From the NCBI GenBank assembly GCA_963802575.1, contig CAWDJF010000004.1, positions 496,001 through 560,000 of the forward strand: a stretch of 64,000 nucleotides of DNA, written 5' to 3'. The position numbers and the translations under genes are program-made. This DNA comes from DATFTE01 sp963802575 (lineage in GTDB: Bacteria; Acidobacteriota; Terriglobia; Terriglobales; Acidobacteriaceae). Positions 17,222 through 25,323 of this stretch are shown in pieces; position 1 is the first letter of the stretch; every line of letters begins with the position of its first letter. The notes beneath the pieces were generated by a model. It was not told the origin of the DNA and searched no databases. It saw nothing but the letters and a program-made list of their open reading frames with translations.

Positions 17222-17237
17222 TGAGCAATTCAGATCA
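17222..17237. promoter_or_regulatory. Crp/Fnr-geometry site, second copy of TGAGC-N6-GATCA
   Basis: The 16-mer is identical to 16808-16823, with flanking bases also shared (GTGAGCAATTCAGATCAGCT). It lies 133 bp before the SYLF gene. Confidence 0.45.
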
Positions 17238-17370
17238 GCTATTCCTTGCCTTATGAGCGACTATTGAGGGTAGAGACGAGCATTTCTTCTCGCTCTTTCA
17301 GGTCTTCTGAACTAAGTCAGCCCATCTGAAGCTTTCTCCTCTTAGTTCGGAAGCCACAAAAGGACAATTG

Positions 17371-18087
17371 ATGAAAAAGACAATGGCAGTGTTGTTGATG
17401 AGCTTCGTAGGCTTGGTTGGAACTTGCGCGTGGGCGGGATCTGGACGCGAAGACACCGTGGACCGCATGCAAAAGTCGGTCGATGTCATCCACGCGATTA
17501 TGGCGACACCCGACAAAGGCATTCCGGAGGAAGTACTGAGCAACGCAAAGTGCATCCTCGTGGTGCCTGATCTCATTAAAGGCGGATTCATTGTCGGTGG
17601 CAAGCACGGACGCGGAGTGGCCTCTTGCCGCACGGCCGACGGATGGAGCGCACCGGCATTTGTTTCCGTTGGCGGTGGGAGTTGGGGATTACAAATCGGC
17701 GTCGAAGGCGTCGACCTGGTAATGTTGGTCATGAACGATCAGGGTTTCCAGCACTTGCTCTCCAGCAAATTTGAACTCACGGGCGAAGGATCAGTTGCTG
17801 CGGGCCCAGTCGGACGTCATGCTTCCGCAGGGACGGACTGGAAGATGAATACCGAAGTGCTGACCTATTCGCGATCGAAGGGCGTGTTCGCCGGCTTAAC
17901 CCTCGAAGGTGCGGTGGTGCAGCAGGATAACGACTCGACTCGCGCTATTTACGGCAAGCAGATGACGTTCCGTAACATCCTTTCGGGCAAGGTAGCAACC
18001 CCGAAGAGCGCCGACGCATTCATGAAGGCTGTATCCGAGGCGCGCCAACAAGCCCACATAGCGGAAGTCAACGAAGACAAGAAATAG
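17371..18087 (+). CDS. Secreted SYLF-domain (Ysc84-type) lipid-binding protein
   Basis: 238 residues. A signal peptide (KKTMAVLLMSFVGLVGTCAWA) precedes a full-length SYLF domain: MATPDKGIPEEVLSNAKCI, VVPDLIKGGFIVGGKHGRGV, the Gly-rich VGGGSWGLQIGVEGVDLVML, then VAAGPVGRHASAGTDWKMN and SRSKGVFAGLTLEG. In eukaryotes the domain binds phosphoinositides; in bacteria these are abundant periplasmic proteins of unclear role. ATG 17371 has AAAGGA upstream. Confidence 0.85.
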   Translation: MKKTMAVLLMSFVGLVGTCAWAGSGREDTVDRMQKSVDVIHAIMATPDKGIPEEVLSNAKCILVVPDLIKGGFIVGGKHGRGVASCRTADGWSAPAFVSVGGGSWGLQIGVEGVDLVMLVMNDQGFQHLLSSKFELTGEGSVAAGPVGRHASAGTDWKMNTEVLTYSRSKGVFAGLTLEGAVVQQDNDSTRAIYGKQMTFRNILSGKVATPKSADAFMKAVSEARQQAHIAEVNEDKK

Positions 18088-18161
18088 TTGCTCGCTATCG
18101 CTGATCGGCACCGTGTAGCGGGTCCGGTCAGCGTTTTGTGACCGCTTGAAAGGTTAGGAAA

Positions 18162-19034
18162 ATGAAATTCAATTTACGACAATTGTTTTGGATTCCAATA
18201 ACGTGTCTAGGTCTTTTACCAGTTCTGGCCTTTTCCCAATCGCCTGATCTTGCGCGGAATCTGGATGCTTGCAAAGCTGGACGTGAGGGCTGCGATCGCT
18301 CGAAGCTCACTTCCGCGCAACTCACTGACGTCGCTCTCGCCAGCCATGAACGCAATGTCTCCGACTGCAGAAATGGCTTTGGTTCCTGCGACCACTCAAA
18401 ACTCACCGAGCCCGAGGCGGTGGCGCTAGCGGTCGCCGATCATAAGCGCAACGTGTCAGACTGCAACGACGGCATGGGTTCCTGTGACAAGAGCAAGCTA
18501 ACCGCATCCGAAGCGCGCCAGGCGAATGTTTCGGAGCACCAGCGTAATCTCTCCGATTGCAAGGACGGGATAGGTGGTTGCGACCGCTCCAAATTGACTT
18601 CATCAGAAGTGGGTGTGGTGGACACAGCGAGACGTCAGCTCAATGTCTCCGACTGTGAGAACGGTGGCGGCCGCTGTGATCACTCCAAGCTCACTGCAGC
18701 GGAAATCACCCAGGTGACCGCCGCCGAACACCAACGCAACGCGCAGAATTGCGAGAACGGATGGAGCGAGTGTGACCGCTCAAAACTCACCGCGCCGGAA
18801 GCCGCGCAAGTAGCCTACTCAGAACACCAGCGGAATCTGTCAGCCTGCAAGGATGGCCAGGAAGCCTGTGATTACGAGAGCTTGACTGCTCCCGAAAGCA
18901 AGATGCTCGCAGACGCCGAGCACAAGCGAAATTACGCCGCCTGCTCGAGCGGCGCGGGGTACTGCGATCTCTCGCGTCTCACGCCCGTAGAGGCTACGGC
19001 GATTCAAAACGAGCACAAACCCCTTGTCCGGTAA
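18162..19034 (+). CDS. Secreted protein of eight 32-residue Cys-pair repeats
   Basis: After a signal peptide ending near LPVLAFSQS the whole mature protein is eight tandem units of about 32 residues with the pattern RN(L/V)SxCxxGxxxCDxSxLTxxE followed by a helical AxxxxxEHQ. Each unit has two Cys seven residues apart, giving 16 in the repeats, suited to one disulfide per unit or to metal binding. The second half of each unit is likely an alpha-helix, so the array may be a solenoid. I know of no named domain for it. The metallothionein gene follows after 35 bp, probably in the same transcript. Confidence 0.7.
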   Translation: MKFNLRQLFWIPITCLGLLPVLAFSQSPDLARNLDACKAGREGCDRSKLTSAQLTDVALASHERNVSDCRNGFGSCDHSKLTEPEAVALAVADHKRNVSDCNDGMGSCDKSKLTASEARQANVSEHQRNLSDCKDGIGGCDRSKLTSSEVGVVDTARRQLNVSDCENGGGRCDHSKLTAAEITQVTAAEHQRNAQNCENGWSECDRSKLTAPEAAQVAYSEHQRNLSACKDGQEACDYESLTAPESKMLADAEHKRNYAACSSGAGYCDLSRLTPVEATAIQNEHKPLVR

Positions 19035-19069
19035 TTAACGAAACATCAAACTTGAAAAGGAGACCAACG

Positions 19070-19228
19070 ATGACCAACAATGACCCGAACAAGTGTGCGC
19101 ACCTCCCATGCCGATGCGCGGTGAACGGGAACGACAAATACTGTAGTCCAGCCTGTAAGGACGCGGGTGGCGAAGAAGTTGAGATCGCATGCCAGTGCGA
19201 CCATGCACCTTGCCCCTTGACGGCTTAG
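19070..19228 (+). CDS. Bacterial metallothionein, 52 aa
   Basis: A 52-residue protein with nine Cys and two His: NKCAHLPCRCAVNG, KYCSPACKDAGG and IACQCDHAPCPL. This is the SmtA/BmtA bacterial metallothionein pattern (CxxxxCxC, YCSxxC, CxCxHxxC), with the conserved Tyr-Cys-Ser of the zinc-finger part. It would bind Zn, Cd or Cu in the cytoplasm. AAAAGGAGA lies 7-14 bp before the ATG, a strong ribosome-binding site. No SmtB-type repressor is adjacent, so its regulation is unusual; it may be co-transcribed with the Cys-repeat gene. Confidence 0.85.
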   Translation: MTNNDPNKCAHLPCRCAVNGNDKYCSPACKDAGGEEVEIACQCDHAPCPLTA

Positions 19229-19278
19229 GGACTGAATGAATCACCCAGTGAAACCCTGTTGTACGAACTCTTCGTCGA

Positions 19279-19305
19279 ACCCGTTGCGCGGCTATGGCAA
19301 CGGGT
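19279..19305. terminator. Hairpin between convergent genes
   Basis: ACCCGTTGC and GCAACGGGT form a perfect 9-bp stem with a 9-nt loop, placed between the convergent metallothionein and 19345-19518 genes. It has no T-run, so termination is inferred from position only. Confidence 0.4.
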
Positions 19306-19344
19306 ATAGGCTTTCGTCGCTTGAGGTCTTCCGACCACACGAAA

Positions 19345-19518
19345 TTAGCGGTCCAGCAAAACGCCCATGTCGTCGTCCTCGCCCCAAGCCTTGACGAATC
19401 GTGCCTTACCGATACTTCCCGGGCCGTTCGGTCCCATCTCGTAGTAGACCTTCGCGTCTGGCGGGAACTGCTTTAGAGCGGCCACCAAGTCTTTCACAGT
19501 CCATTGCTGCTCTGGCAT
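19345..19518 (-). CDS. Unknown 57-aa acidic protein
   Basis: ATG 19518 has GAGGT seven bases upstream. The product (MPEQQWTVKDLVAALKQFPP..., ending DDDMGVLLDR) is soluble and acidic with no Cys. TVKDLVAALKQFPPDAKVYYE matches a short helix-turn motif seen in phage and accessory small proteins (consensus DLxxxLxxxPxDAxV). Function is unknown. It follows the phospholipase-like gene by 19 bp and may belong to that operon. Confidence 0.55.
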   Translation of the reverse strand: MPEQQWTVKDLVAALKQFPPDAKVYYEMGPNGPGSIGKARFVKAWGEDDDMGVLLDR

Positions 19519-19537
19519 GATTGCACCTCATTGCGCT

Positions 19538-20914
19538 TCATTTTCTGTGGTGGGTTGGTAGATTTGCCGTTGGAATCGTGAGCAACACAGGTATGCGAGA
19601 CGATGGGTTCTCTGCGCTCGCGTTCGGAGTCATGAGCTTCAACTGATCAAGGGAAGCCAGCACGCTTTGCCAGCGAGAGCCATCGTTCTTGGTTTCGATC
19701 GGCGCCGACAGGTCAGAATAAAATTGCAGGATATTTTCACGTAGTTCCGGCGATGTGCGGTCGAATTTACGTTCTGACAAACGACCTAGCAACTTCGCGT
19801 AAGCGTCGTCGGTGAGCGAATACTCGGCGGCTTTGGTCGGCTGCCCCGTATCGAAATCGCAGTTGGGAAGAACGAGGGTATTGGTCCCCACCGCCTCAAG
19901 AAATGCCTTGTATTGATCGACGGTCTTGTTAATGCTCTTGATATAGAGATCTTCGGTTCGTGGGGTTGGATTGTTAAAGGCCAACCCTTTGAACGGACCG
20001 ACTTTGGGGGTGTATCGCAGCAGTGTTGACAAAATGCGCGTGCCCACGCCGGGTTTGACGTAGTCCTTTCCCCATTCCTTTTCGTAGTCGGAGCGCGACA
20101 GGCGATACAGGAATTTTCGCTTGGCGAAGTTCGGCGTTTCGCGCATCAGATCCTTCTTATGCGTCTGCAGCGCGACCTGGGTCATTTGCGGAATCAGTCG
20201 GCCGACAGAAAAGCGATACGAACCCACCGCGAGATCTTCATGCGGCAGCACGTCTTTCAACTCCATTCCATAGACAACGGGAAAGACACGCTCCAGAAGG
20301 GATTTCGACACTTGGAAGCCGATAAAATCGTGGTACTGCTGCGATGCATAGCGGTTCTTCGCGACCTGCACTGTGTCGAAACCAAACTCGGTTTTTAGAT
20401 GTGCCGTTTTGTCCTGAGCGTAGCGAACGGATTCACCAAACTTCGCCCGCAGCTTCGGGTACTCGATCGCGACTGCCTGATTGACCGCCGGGTGGCCGGC
20501 AATGTCGGCCGCATAGTGCGATAACGCGCCCAGTGCGAAGGCATACTCGTTGACATCCTGACTCTCGATCAACAGTTCGCGAACAAAATCCCCGCTGCGG
20601 ACATAGTGCACTAGGTCGCTGAACTCTCTGCTGCCGAACGGGTAGTACCCGAGATCCTGGATGACCGCGCCGCCATAGGCGTAAGCATGTGCCTCTGTGA
20701 TCTGGTCTTCGGAGAGTCCCGGAAATCGCTTGAGCAGAAGTGGTCGAATCTCGTCAGTCCACAGCAGGTCGACGATTTCCTCATGGGTGAGAACGGAGTA
20801 CGCGGACGAGACCGAGCTGCAGGTGAGCACGACCAGAATAAGTGCCACGGCACGAAAAAAAGCCAGACGACCATTCTTAAAGATGGCGTCTGGCGATTCT
20901 GTTGAGTTGCGCAT
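19538..20914 (-). CDS. Zinc-dependent phospholipase C-like secreted protein
   Basis: 458 residues. A hydrophobic signal segment (FFRAVALILVVLTCSSVSSAYS) is followed by SVLTHEEIVDLLW, matching the N-terminal helix and first His of zinc-dependent phospholipase C-like proteins, then GALSHYAADIAGHPAVNQA, which supplies the HxxxD and further His ligands. The middle and C-terminal parts are long helical regions unlike secreted clostridial enzymes. Hydrolysis of phospholipid head groups in the periplasm is inferred from the fold, and the substrate is unknown. The ATG begins three bases after the stop of the DUF3309 gene, so the two are co-transcribed. Confidence 0.75.
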   Translation of the reverse strand: MRNSTESPDAIFKNGRLAFFRAVALILVVLTCSSVSSAYSVLTHEEIVDLLWTDEIRPLLLKRFPGLSEDQITEAHAYAYGGAVIQDLGYYPFGSREFSDLVHYVRSGDFVRELLIESQDVNEYAFALGALSHYAADIAGHPAVNQAVAIEYPKLRAKFGESVRYAQDKTAHLKTEFGFDTVQVAKNRYASQQYHDFIGFQVSKSLLERVFPVVYGMELKDVLPHEDLAVGSYRFSVGRLIPQMTQVALQTHKKDLMRETPNFAKRKFLYRLSRSDYEKEWGKDYVKPGVGTRILSTLLRYTPKVGPFKGLAFNNPTPRTEDLYIKSINKTVDQYKAFLEAVGTNTLVLPNCDFDTGQPTKAAEYSLTDDAYAKLLGRLSERKFDRTSPELRENILQFYSDLSAPIETKNDGSRWQSVLASLDQLKLMTPNASAENPSSRIPVLLTIPTANLPTHHRK

Positions 20915-20917
20915 GGT

Positions 20918-21073
20918 TCAGATCCGACCGATGATCAAAAGAACCAGAACGATGAATAGGATCAGTCCTACTCCTCCGGTGGGGTAATAGCCCCAGTCTT
21001 TGCTATGCGTCCATCGGGGCAGCGCGCCTACCAGTGCCAAGATCAAAACGATAATCAAAACAGTTCCAAGCAT
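20918..21073 (-). CDS. DUF3309-type small membrane protein, 51 aa
   Basis: Two transmembrane helices (TVLIIVLILALVGALP and VGLILFIVLVLLIIGRI) flank a loop WTHSKDWGYYPTGG. The P-W-x-HS-x-x-WGYxPxGG-x-G-L pattern is diagnostic of the DUF3309 family. These tiny inner-membrane proteins often sit near envelope-stress genes; no function is known. It is first of an operon with the phospholipase-like gene. Confidence 0.8.
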   Translation of the reverse strand: MLGTVLIIVLILALVGALPRWTHSKDWGYYPTGGVGLILFIVLVLLIIGRI

Positions 21074-21093
21074 TTCGGGCTCCCTTCAAATTA

Positions 21094-21123
21094 GTGATGC
21101 AGTCTCGCTTGAGGCTGCATCAC
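21094..21123 (-). terminator. Hairpin after the Gln-rich gene
   Basis: A 9-bp perfect stem (GTGATGCAG / CTGCATCAC) extends through a G-T wobble and three more pairs to a 4-nt loop. It begins 9 bp past the stop of the 21132 gene and is followed on the minus strand by TAATTTG, a weak T-rich tail. Confidence 0.5.
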
Positions 21124-21131
21124 GTAGATCG

Positions 21132-21950
21132 TTACAGCGAAACGCTGACGGCGATCGCGACGTTCGGATATCGCTGGTCGAAGAGGTAGTAGCCGTTGTT
21201 GACGTAGGTGACGTACACGTCGTCGGTGTCATACCAGTTGTTTGCCCAGTATCCCGGCCACGGATCAACCAGGCTGAACCAGTAGCCTTCGTATTGGAAA
21301 CGGGGGTATCCACTAACGACCAGGAACGGGAGCCCGTAGATGCGGAATCCGTGGCTGGGGCCAAAGTATCCCTCGAATCGATTGTCGGGGATGCGATAGC
21401 CGTGATAGCCGCCACGCTGCTCCCAGTTCCGATGGTCGGAGTCCCAGCGCTGCGAACTGTGTTGCTGCCACGCCGTCTGCTGCACATGCTGTTGTTCTTG
21501 GGTGCGCTGTGGTTGTGCCGCTGGATGTTGCTGCTGCGCCTGTTGCTCATTGTGCTGCGCGGGTTTGCTTTCTTTCGTGTGCTGGTCCTGCTGCTGCGCC
21601 GGCTTGGACGGTTGCGACTTTTCCTGTTGCGCCTGTCGGTCTTGCTGCTGTGCTGGGCGCTCACTCTGCTGGGCCGGCTTAGCATCTTTCCGTTGTTGTT
21701 GTTCTTCCTGCTGAGCGGGCTTGTTCTGCTGTGCTTTCTCCTGCTGAGCGCGTTGCTGCTCCTGCTGCGGCTGCCGCTGTTCCGGTTGCGCCTTCTTTTC
21801 TTCCTGTGGTGCGCGTTTTTCTTCCTGCTGGGCAGGCTTGTCTTTCTGGTCCTGCTGCTGGTCGTGTTGTTCCTGCTGCGCGTAGACGGGAACGGCGATT
21901 CCTAACACTAAGGTCAGAGCTGCCGTACTGATGATTCCGATCGCTTTCAT
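21132..21950 (-). CDS. Secreted Gln-rich protein with C-terminal aromatic domain
   Basis: 272 residues. A signal peptide (KAIGIISTAALTLVLGIAVPVYA) is followed by about 140 residues rich in Gln, Lys, Glu and Pro, with irregular QQEE/KPAQQ repeats. The C-terminal 100 residues are Tyr/Trp/Gly-rich and probably a small beta domain (DNRFEGYFGPSHGFRIYG, FQYEGYWFSLVDPWPGYW, DVYVTYVNNGYYLFD). ATG 21950 with GAGG upstream is preferred to an ATG 12 codons earlier. It lies 36 bp downstream of the OmpA-family gene and has a hairpin after its stop, so the pair is probably an operon. It is similar in design to the 14455 protein but has no strict tandem repeats. Confidence 0.7.
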   Translation of the reverse strand: MKAIGIISTAALTLVLGIAVPVYAQQEQHDQQQDQKDKPAQQEEKRAPQEEKKAQPEQRQPQQEQQRAQQEKAQQNKPAQQEEQQQRKDAKPAQQSERPAQQQDRQAQQEKSQPSKPAQQQDQHTKESKPAQHNEQQAQQQHPAAQPQRTQEQQHVQQTAWQQHSSQRWDSDHRNWEQRGGYHGYRIPDNRFEGYFGPSHGFRIYGLPFLVVSGYPRFQYEGYWFSLVDPWPGYWANNWYDTDDVYVTYVNNGYYLFDQRYPNVAIAVSVSL

Positions 21951-21986
21951 AAGTGCTACCTCCATGGTGCCGACGACGTGTGTCAA

Positions 21987-23612
21987 TTACCTCAAACTTC
22001 CTGTCGTGGTATTTACCGGGTTGCCAATGGCTTCGCCAGAGACGAGAAGTTCTACTCTGCGGTTCTGCTGCCGGCCGGACGAGCTATCGTTCGACGCTAC
22101 CGGCAACGTGTTGCCAAAACCTTTAGACGTCACGGAATTAACCGCGACCCCTTGCTGTACGAGGTAATCGCGCACCGAGCTGGCGCGGTTTTCGGACAGT
22201 TGCTGATTCATGGAATCGCCGCCGACGTTATCGGTGTACCCGCCGACTTCGATGTTGAGACCCGGATAGGCCAGCAGAATTCCAGCAACTTTTGCCAGTT
22301 TCTCTCTCGCGCCCGGCTTCAAGGAGTATTTGCCGGTATCAAACAAGACATCTGACATGCTGACGATGAGCCCACGGGCGCTGTCGCGCGTCTGGAGAAT
22401 GGAATTCAACTGCTCAGACAATCGCGTGCGCATGGCGGCTTTGTCGTTTTCCGCCTGTTGCAGCCCCTGCTGCGCCTCGAGTGCCGCTGAGCGGGATCGA
22501 TCGGCATCCGCCTGCGCGGCGTTAAGTGCGGTCGCCGATGCAGCCTGGTTATCCGCCATATCGGATTGGGCCTTGGCGGTTGCGGATTGCGCATTGGCAG
22601 TATCGATGCGCGCTTTTGCTGCGTCGGACTCAGCTTGATTTCTCGCTAGCTCGGCTCGAGCTTGATCCGACTGGGCTTGATCCTTCTGCCGCATCGCATC
22701 ATCAGCCTGCCCCTGCGATTTGGCTTGGGCATTCGCGGAAGCCTGGCGTTCGTCGGCCAGGCGCACTTCGTCGATCTTCTTCACAGCAATCGCGCGTGCA
22801 TCTTCGGCGGTCTGCACGGTTTCGCGGGCGGACGCAATGAACGCCTTCTTGTCGGGATGCTTGCCGGTCGCGTACTCGTCGGTATTGTTCATCAGCTGGA
22901 CTGCATGCTGATAGGTGTCTCCTGCGTAGGTCTCTGCGCCTTCCGATTGGGCGATTCGCAAAGCGTTACGCGCCTCGAAGAATTCCAAGGGTAAATTGGT
23001 GTTTAGAACCACTGGATCGAACTTGTAGCCTGTGGGGATATAGCCGCCGCGCTCCATGAGTTCATACTTCGCGCTGACTGCTTCGGTCGTCCCCTTGGTA
23101 TCTTCACGAACCACATTCTCGATCACCACAACATTGCTGGGCTGGCGCACCGCATAGTAAGGCTCCGCGGTCACCACCAGAGCGAATGCCTGAAGATCTG
23201 TAGTGACGTCGAGTTTGCTACGATGATTGTCGCCCACTAAGACTTCCCCAAGGTTTACGGCCCGGCCTTCGGGCGAAATCGCCCATAGGATGTACGTCAG
23301 ATACTCATTGCCGAAGGTTGTAGGTTTTTGCAGGTTGCCAAATTCAACTTCGATTTCGGTATAGCCCTTCTTACTTTCCACCTTGGCCTGGCCGTTCGCT
23401 CGGGGCATCAGGTCGGTGCCCGCGAAATCCAGTTTGCTGGCTCCGCTGCGATGCTTGTAGTTCACGGCCTGAACACTGCGGCTCACGACCGTGACCCGGA
23501 ACGTGGGGGTATGAGCCATCGGCTCGAGTTGCATGCTAGTCTGCGAATTGGTTTGGGCAAGAGCGCTCAAACTGAGGGTAAGTCCTACTGCTAACAGAAG
23601 CTTATTCTTCAA
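21987..23612 (-). CDS. OmpA-family protein with coiled-coil stalk
   Basis: 541 residues. The signal peptide is NKLLLAVGLTLSLSALAQ. Residues about 30-200 form a beta-rich domain. Residues about 210-260 (FFEARNALRIAQSEGAETYAGDTYQHAVQLM) resemble DUF4398. Residues about 265-410 are an Ala/Gln/Asp-rich coiled coil, and residues about 415-525 are the OmpA peptidoglycan-binding domain (SMSDVLFDTGKYSLKPGAREKLA, then GGYTDNVGGDSMNQQLSENRASSVRDYL). It probably links the outer envelope to peptidoglycan. ATG 23612 has AAGGAGATACC-type spacing. Confidence 0.85.
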   Translation of the reverse strand: MKNKLLLAVGLTLSLSALAQTNSQTSMQLEPMAHTPTFRVTVVSRSVQAVNYKHRSGASKLDFAGTDLMPRANGQAKVESKKGYTEIEVEFGNLQKPTTFGNEYLTYILWAISPEGRAVNLGEVLVGDNHRSKLDVTTDLQAFALVVTAEPYYAVRQPSNVVVIENVVREDTKGTTEAVSAKYELMERGGYIPTGYKFDPVVLNTNLPLEFFEARNALRIAQSEGAETYAGDTYQHAVQLMNNTDEYATGKHPDKKAFIASARETVQTAEDARAIAVKKIDEVRLADERQASANAQAKSQGQADDAMRQKDQAQSDQARAELARNQAESDAAKARIDTANAQSATAKAQSDMADNQAASATALNAAQADADRSRSAALEAQQGLQQAENDKAAMRTRLSEQLNSILQTRDSARGLIVSMSDVLFDTGKYSLKPGAREKLAKVAGILLAYPGLNIEVGGYTDNVGGDSMNQQLSENRASSVRDYLVQQGVAVNSVTSKGFGNTLPVASNDSSSGRQQNRRVELLVSGEAIGNPVNTTTGSLR

Positions 23613-23675
23613 AGGTATCTCCTTGACGCAGATGTCTGCGGTCTTGCGTATGCTGTAATCGGGCTGCGCATTGTT

Positions 23676-23864
23676 CTAGCCAACGCGGATGTTCGAAAGT
23701 GAGTGAAACAGCCCGAAAACATTTAGAATCCAGAGAACTACGGCAATCACCACGACGCCGTTGAGAATGGACTTGATGGTTCCCTGCATGGGGATGAAGC
23801 GATTCACCAGCCACAGGAGAACTCCCACCACAATCAGAACTTCAAGCAGTTGAATTAGAGGCAT
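23676..23864 (-). CDS. Thivi_2564-type small membrane protein, 62 aa
   Basis: Two transmembrane helices: LIQLLEVLIVVGVLLWLVNRFIP and GVVVIAVVLWILNVFGLF. The linker MQGTIKSILN matches the small family named after Thivi_2564. It lies 63 bp upstream of the OmpA-family gene on the same strand. Function is unknown; relatives often accompany general stress genes. Confidence 0.75.
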   Translation of the reverse strand: MPLIQLLEVLIVVGVLLWLVNRFIPMQGTIKSILNGVVVIAVVLWILNVFGLFHSLSNIRVG

Positions 23865-24178
23865 GATATTTACCCTTCCTTGTTTCGTGGGTCGACGCCT
23901 CTCATCTGCTCAGAGGTGCGCCCTGATTTGAATTTTCGAGAAATCTTTAGAGTCGAATCGTGTTCCGCCGGCCTTCGCCGCGGGCACACAGATGACGATT
24001 GCCGATGGCTGGATGTGGTCGCCTCAATCTGAACGGACCCGGGCTTGGCCCCACGGCGGCCTTGGGAATCAGAGCTGCGGATCAGCGTTCGCGGCTCCGT
24101 CTACACACTCAGTGAACCGATAATGACAGGAGTGGGGCTGGGTGTCTGAGCAAGATAGCTCACATGAGAAAAGTGAGG
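23865..24178. other. Intergenic region with one palindrome
   Basis: No gene seen. It probably carries the promoter of the 23864 gene. The only clear signal is the palindrome at 24147-24162. Confidence 0.4.
24147..24162. promoter_or_regulatory. Crp/Fnr-geometry palindrome, TGAGC-N6-GCTCA
   Basis: TGAGCAAGATAGCTCA differs from 16758-16773 at one base, and upstream bases (ATGACAG, AGTG.GG) are also shared. It lies 282 bp before the Thivi_2564-type gene and directly past the end of the 24179 gene. Confidence 0.4.
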
Positions 24179-24343
24179 TCAGTAGCGGCGCACCAGGCTT
24201 GCGGCGGGAACTCCCGGCAAGTCGAATTCCCGTCCACAGTCAAAGCAGATGCGGTAAGTGCGGTGCTTGATGGTGAATACGCGGCTCACATGGTGATGCC
24301 TGCATCCGAAAATGAATTGAAAGACCCACAGAAATGGATTCAT
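24179..24343 (-). CDS. Small Cys/His zinc-binding protein, 54 aa
   Basis: MNPFLWVFQFIFGCRHHHVSRVFTI begins with a hydrophobic helix, then CRHHH; later RTYRICFDCGREFDLPG supplies CxxC. The pattern (C-x-H-H-H ... C-x-x-C-G) is a treble-clef-like zinc site. The ATG overlaps the stop of the GH130 gene (ATGA), so translation is coupled. A role in glycan metabolism is suggested only by this position. Confidence 0.65.
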   Translation of the reverse strand: MNPFLWVFQFIFGCRHHHVSRVFTIKHRTYRICFDCGREFDLPGVPAASLVRRY

Positions 24344-25323
24344 GAACCCTGATCCCGTCTGCGATCGAATGTCCCATTGGCGTCGAGCCAGCTCAACAAC
24401 GAGAGGACGCTGCCACGAGCCAGCGCAATCGAGCAATCGGCAGCACCGTAATAAAGGTTAATGGTGTCGCCGTCCTCGTCCATGGTGTAGCCACAAGGAA
24501 ACACAACGTCGTTGACATCGCCATTGCGTTCGTAGTCGGCCTCTGGCCCGAAGATCCACGAGTCCCCTCGCAGCAGGCATTTCTCGGGATTTTCAAGATC
24601 AAACAGCGCCACGCCCAGACGATACAAACATCCTGAAGGCGTGTGCCGCACGCCGTGATAAAGCACCAGCCATCCTCTGGAGGTCTCGATGGGCGGCGGC
24701 GATAAACCAATCTTGTTCGCGTCCCACCAGGCGCCCCGGCGGGCCTCTAACATGAGTCGATGTCTACCCCAGTGGCGTAAGTCAGGAGAGTAGGAGATCC
24801 ACATGTGGGAGCCGAGCGGCGTCATCGGCCGATGAATCAAGGCCCAATAGCCGCCGATCTTCCGCGGGAAAAGCGCCGAGTCTTTGTCATCCGGCGGCAT
24901 GATCACGCCGTAGCGCTCGAAGCTGCGGAAATCTTTCGTCAAAGCAAGCGACACTCCGGGCCCGCCGCGCGAGTATGAAGTATAAGTGACCACGTATTGC
25001 TGCAGCTCCGGCACAAAGGTGATGCGAGGATCTTCGATGCCCCAGATTTCTTCTGGATAATCTTTCGGGCTCGCCATGAGCGTGGGTTCAGGATCAATCT
25101 GCCAGCCGTCCACACCGTTTTTGGAGCGCGCGGCGCAAAGGTGTGACAGTCCGCGACGATCCTCGACCCGGCAGAGCAGTAGAGTCGAGCTATCCGCGAG
25201 GCGTATCGCACCCGCGTTGAAAACGCTGTTGATCGGGTAGGGCCAGTCTTTCCCAGTCAAGATAGGGTTCGCAGGATGGCGGAGAAGCAGCGGTTCGTAA
25301 CCAGTGACAATAGCAACGCTCAT
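24340..25323 (-). CDS. GH130-family glycoside phosphorylase
   Basis: 327 residues forming a five-bladed beta-propeller. Markers are HPANPIL near residue 16, FNAGAIRL, the catalytic-acid region EEIWGIEDPRITFVPE, YVVTYTSYS, WWDANKIGLSPPPIETSRGWLVLYHGV and DGDTINLYYGAAD. GH130 enzymes phosphorolyse or hydrolyse beta-mannosides; this looks like the group with mannosyl-glucose or 1,2-mannobiose activity, but the exact linkage cannot be told. It is coupled by ATGA overlap both to the glycosyltransferase upstream and to the small zinc protein downstream. Confidence 0.85.
   Translation of the reverse strand: MSVAIVTGYEPLLLRHPANPILTGKDWPYPINSVFNAGAIRLADSSTLLLCRVEDRRGLSHLCAARSKNGVDGWQIDPEPTLMASPKDYPEEIWGIEDPRITFVPELQQYVVTYTSYSRGGPGVSLALTKDFRSFERYGVIMPPDDKDSALFPRKIGGYWALIHRPMTPLGSHMWISYSPDLRHWGRHRLMLEARRGAWWDANKIGLSPPPIETSRGWLVLYHGVRHTPSGCLYRLGVALFDLENPEKCLLRGDSWIFGPEADYERNGDVNDVVFPCGYTMDEDGDTINLYYGAADCSIALARGSVLSLLSWLDANGTFDRRRDQGS

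Noticed and set aside
18121..18148. GGTCA ... TGACC repeat before the Cys-repeat gene
   Set aside because: Arms are eight bases apart, which breaks the 5-N6-5 geometry of the other sites.
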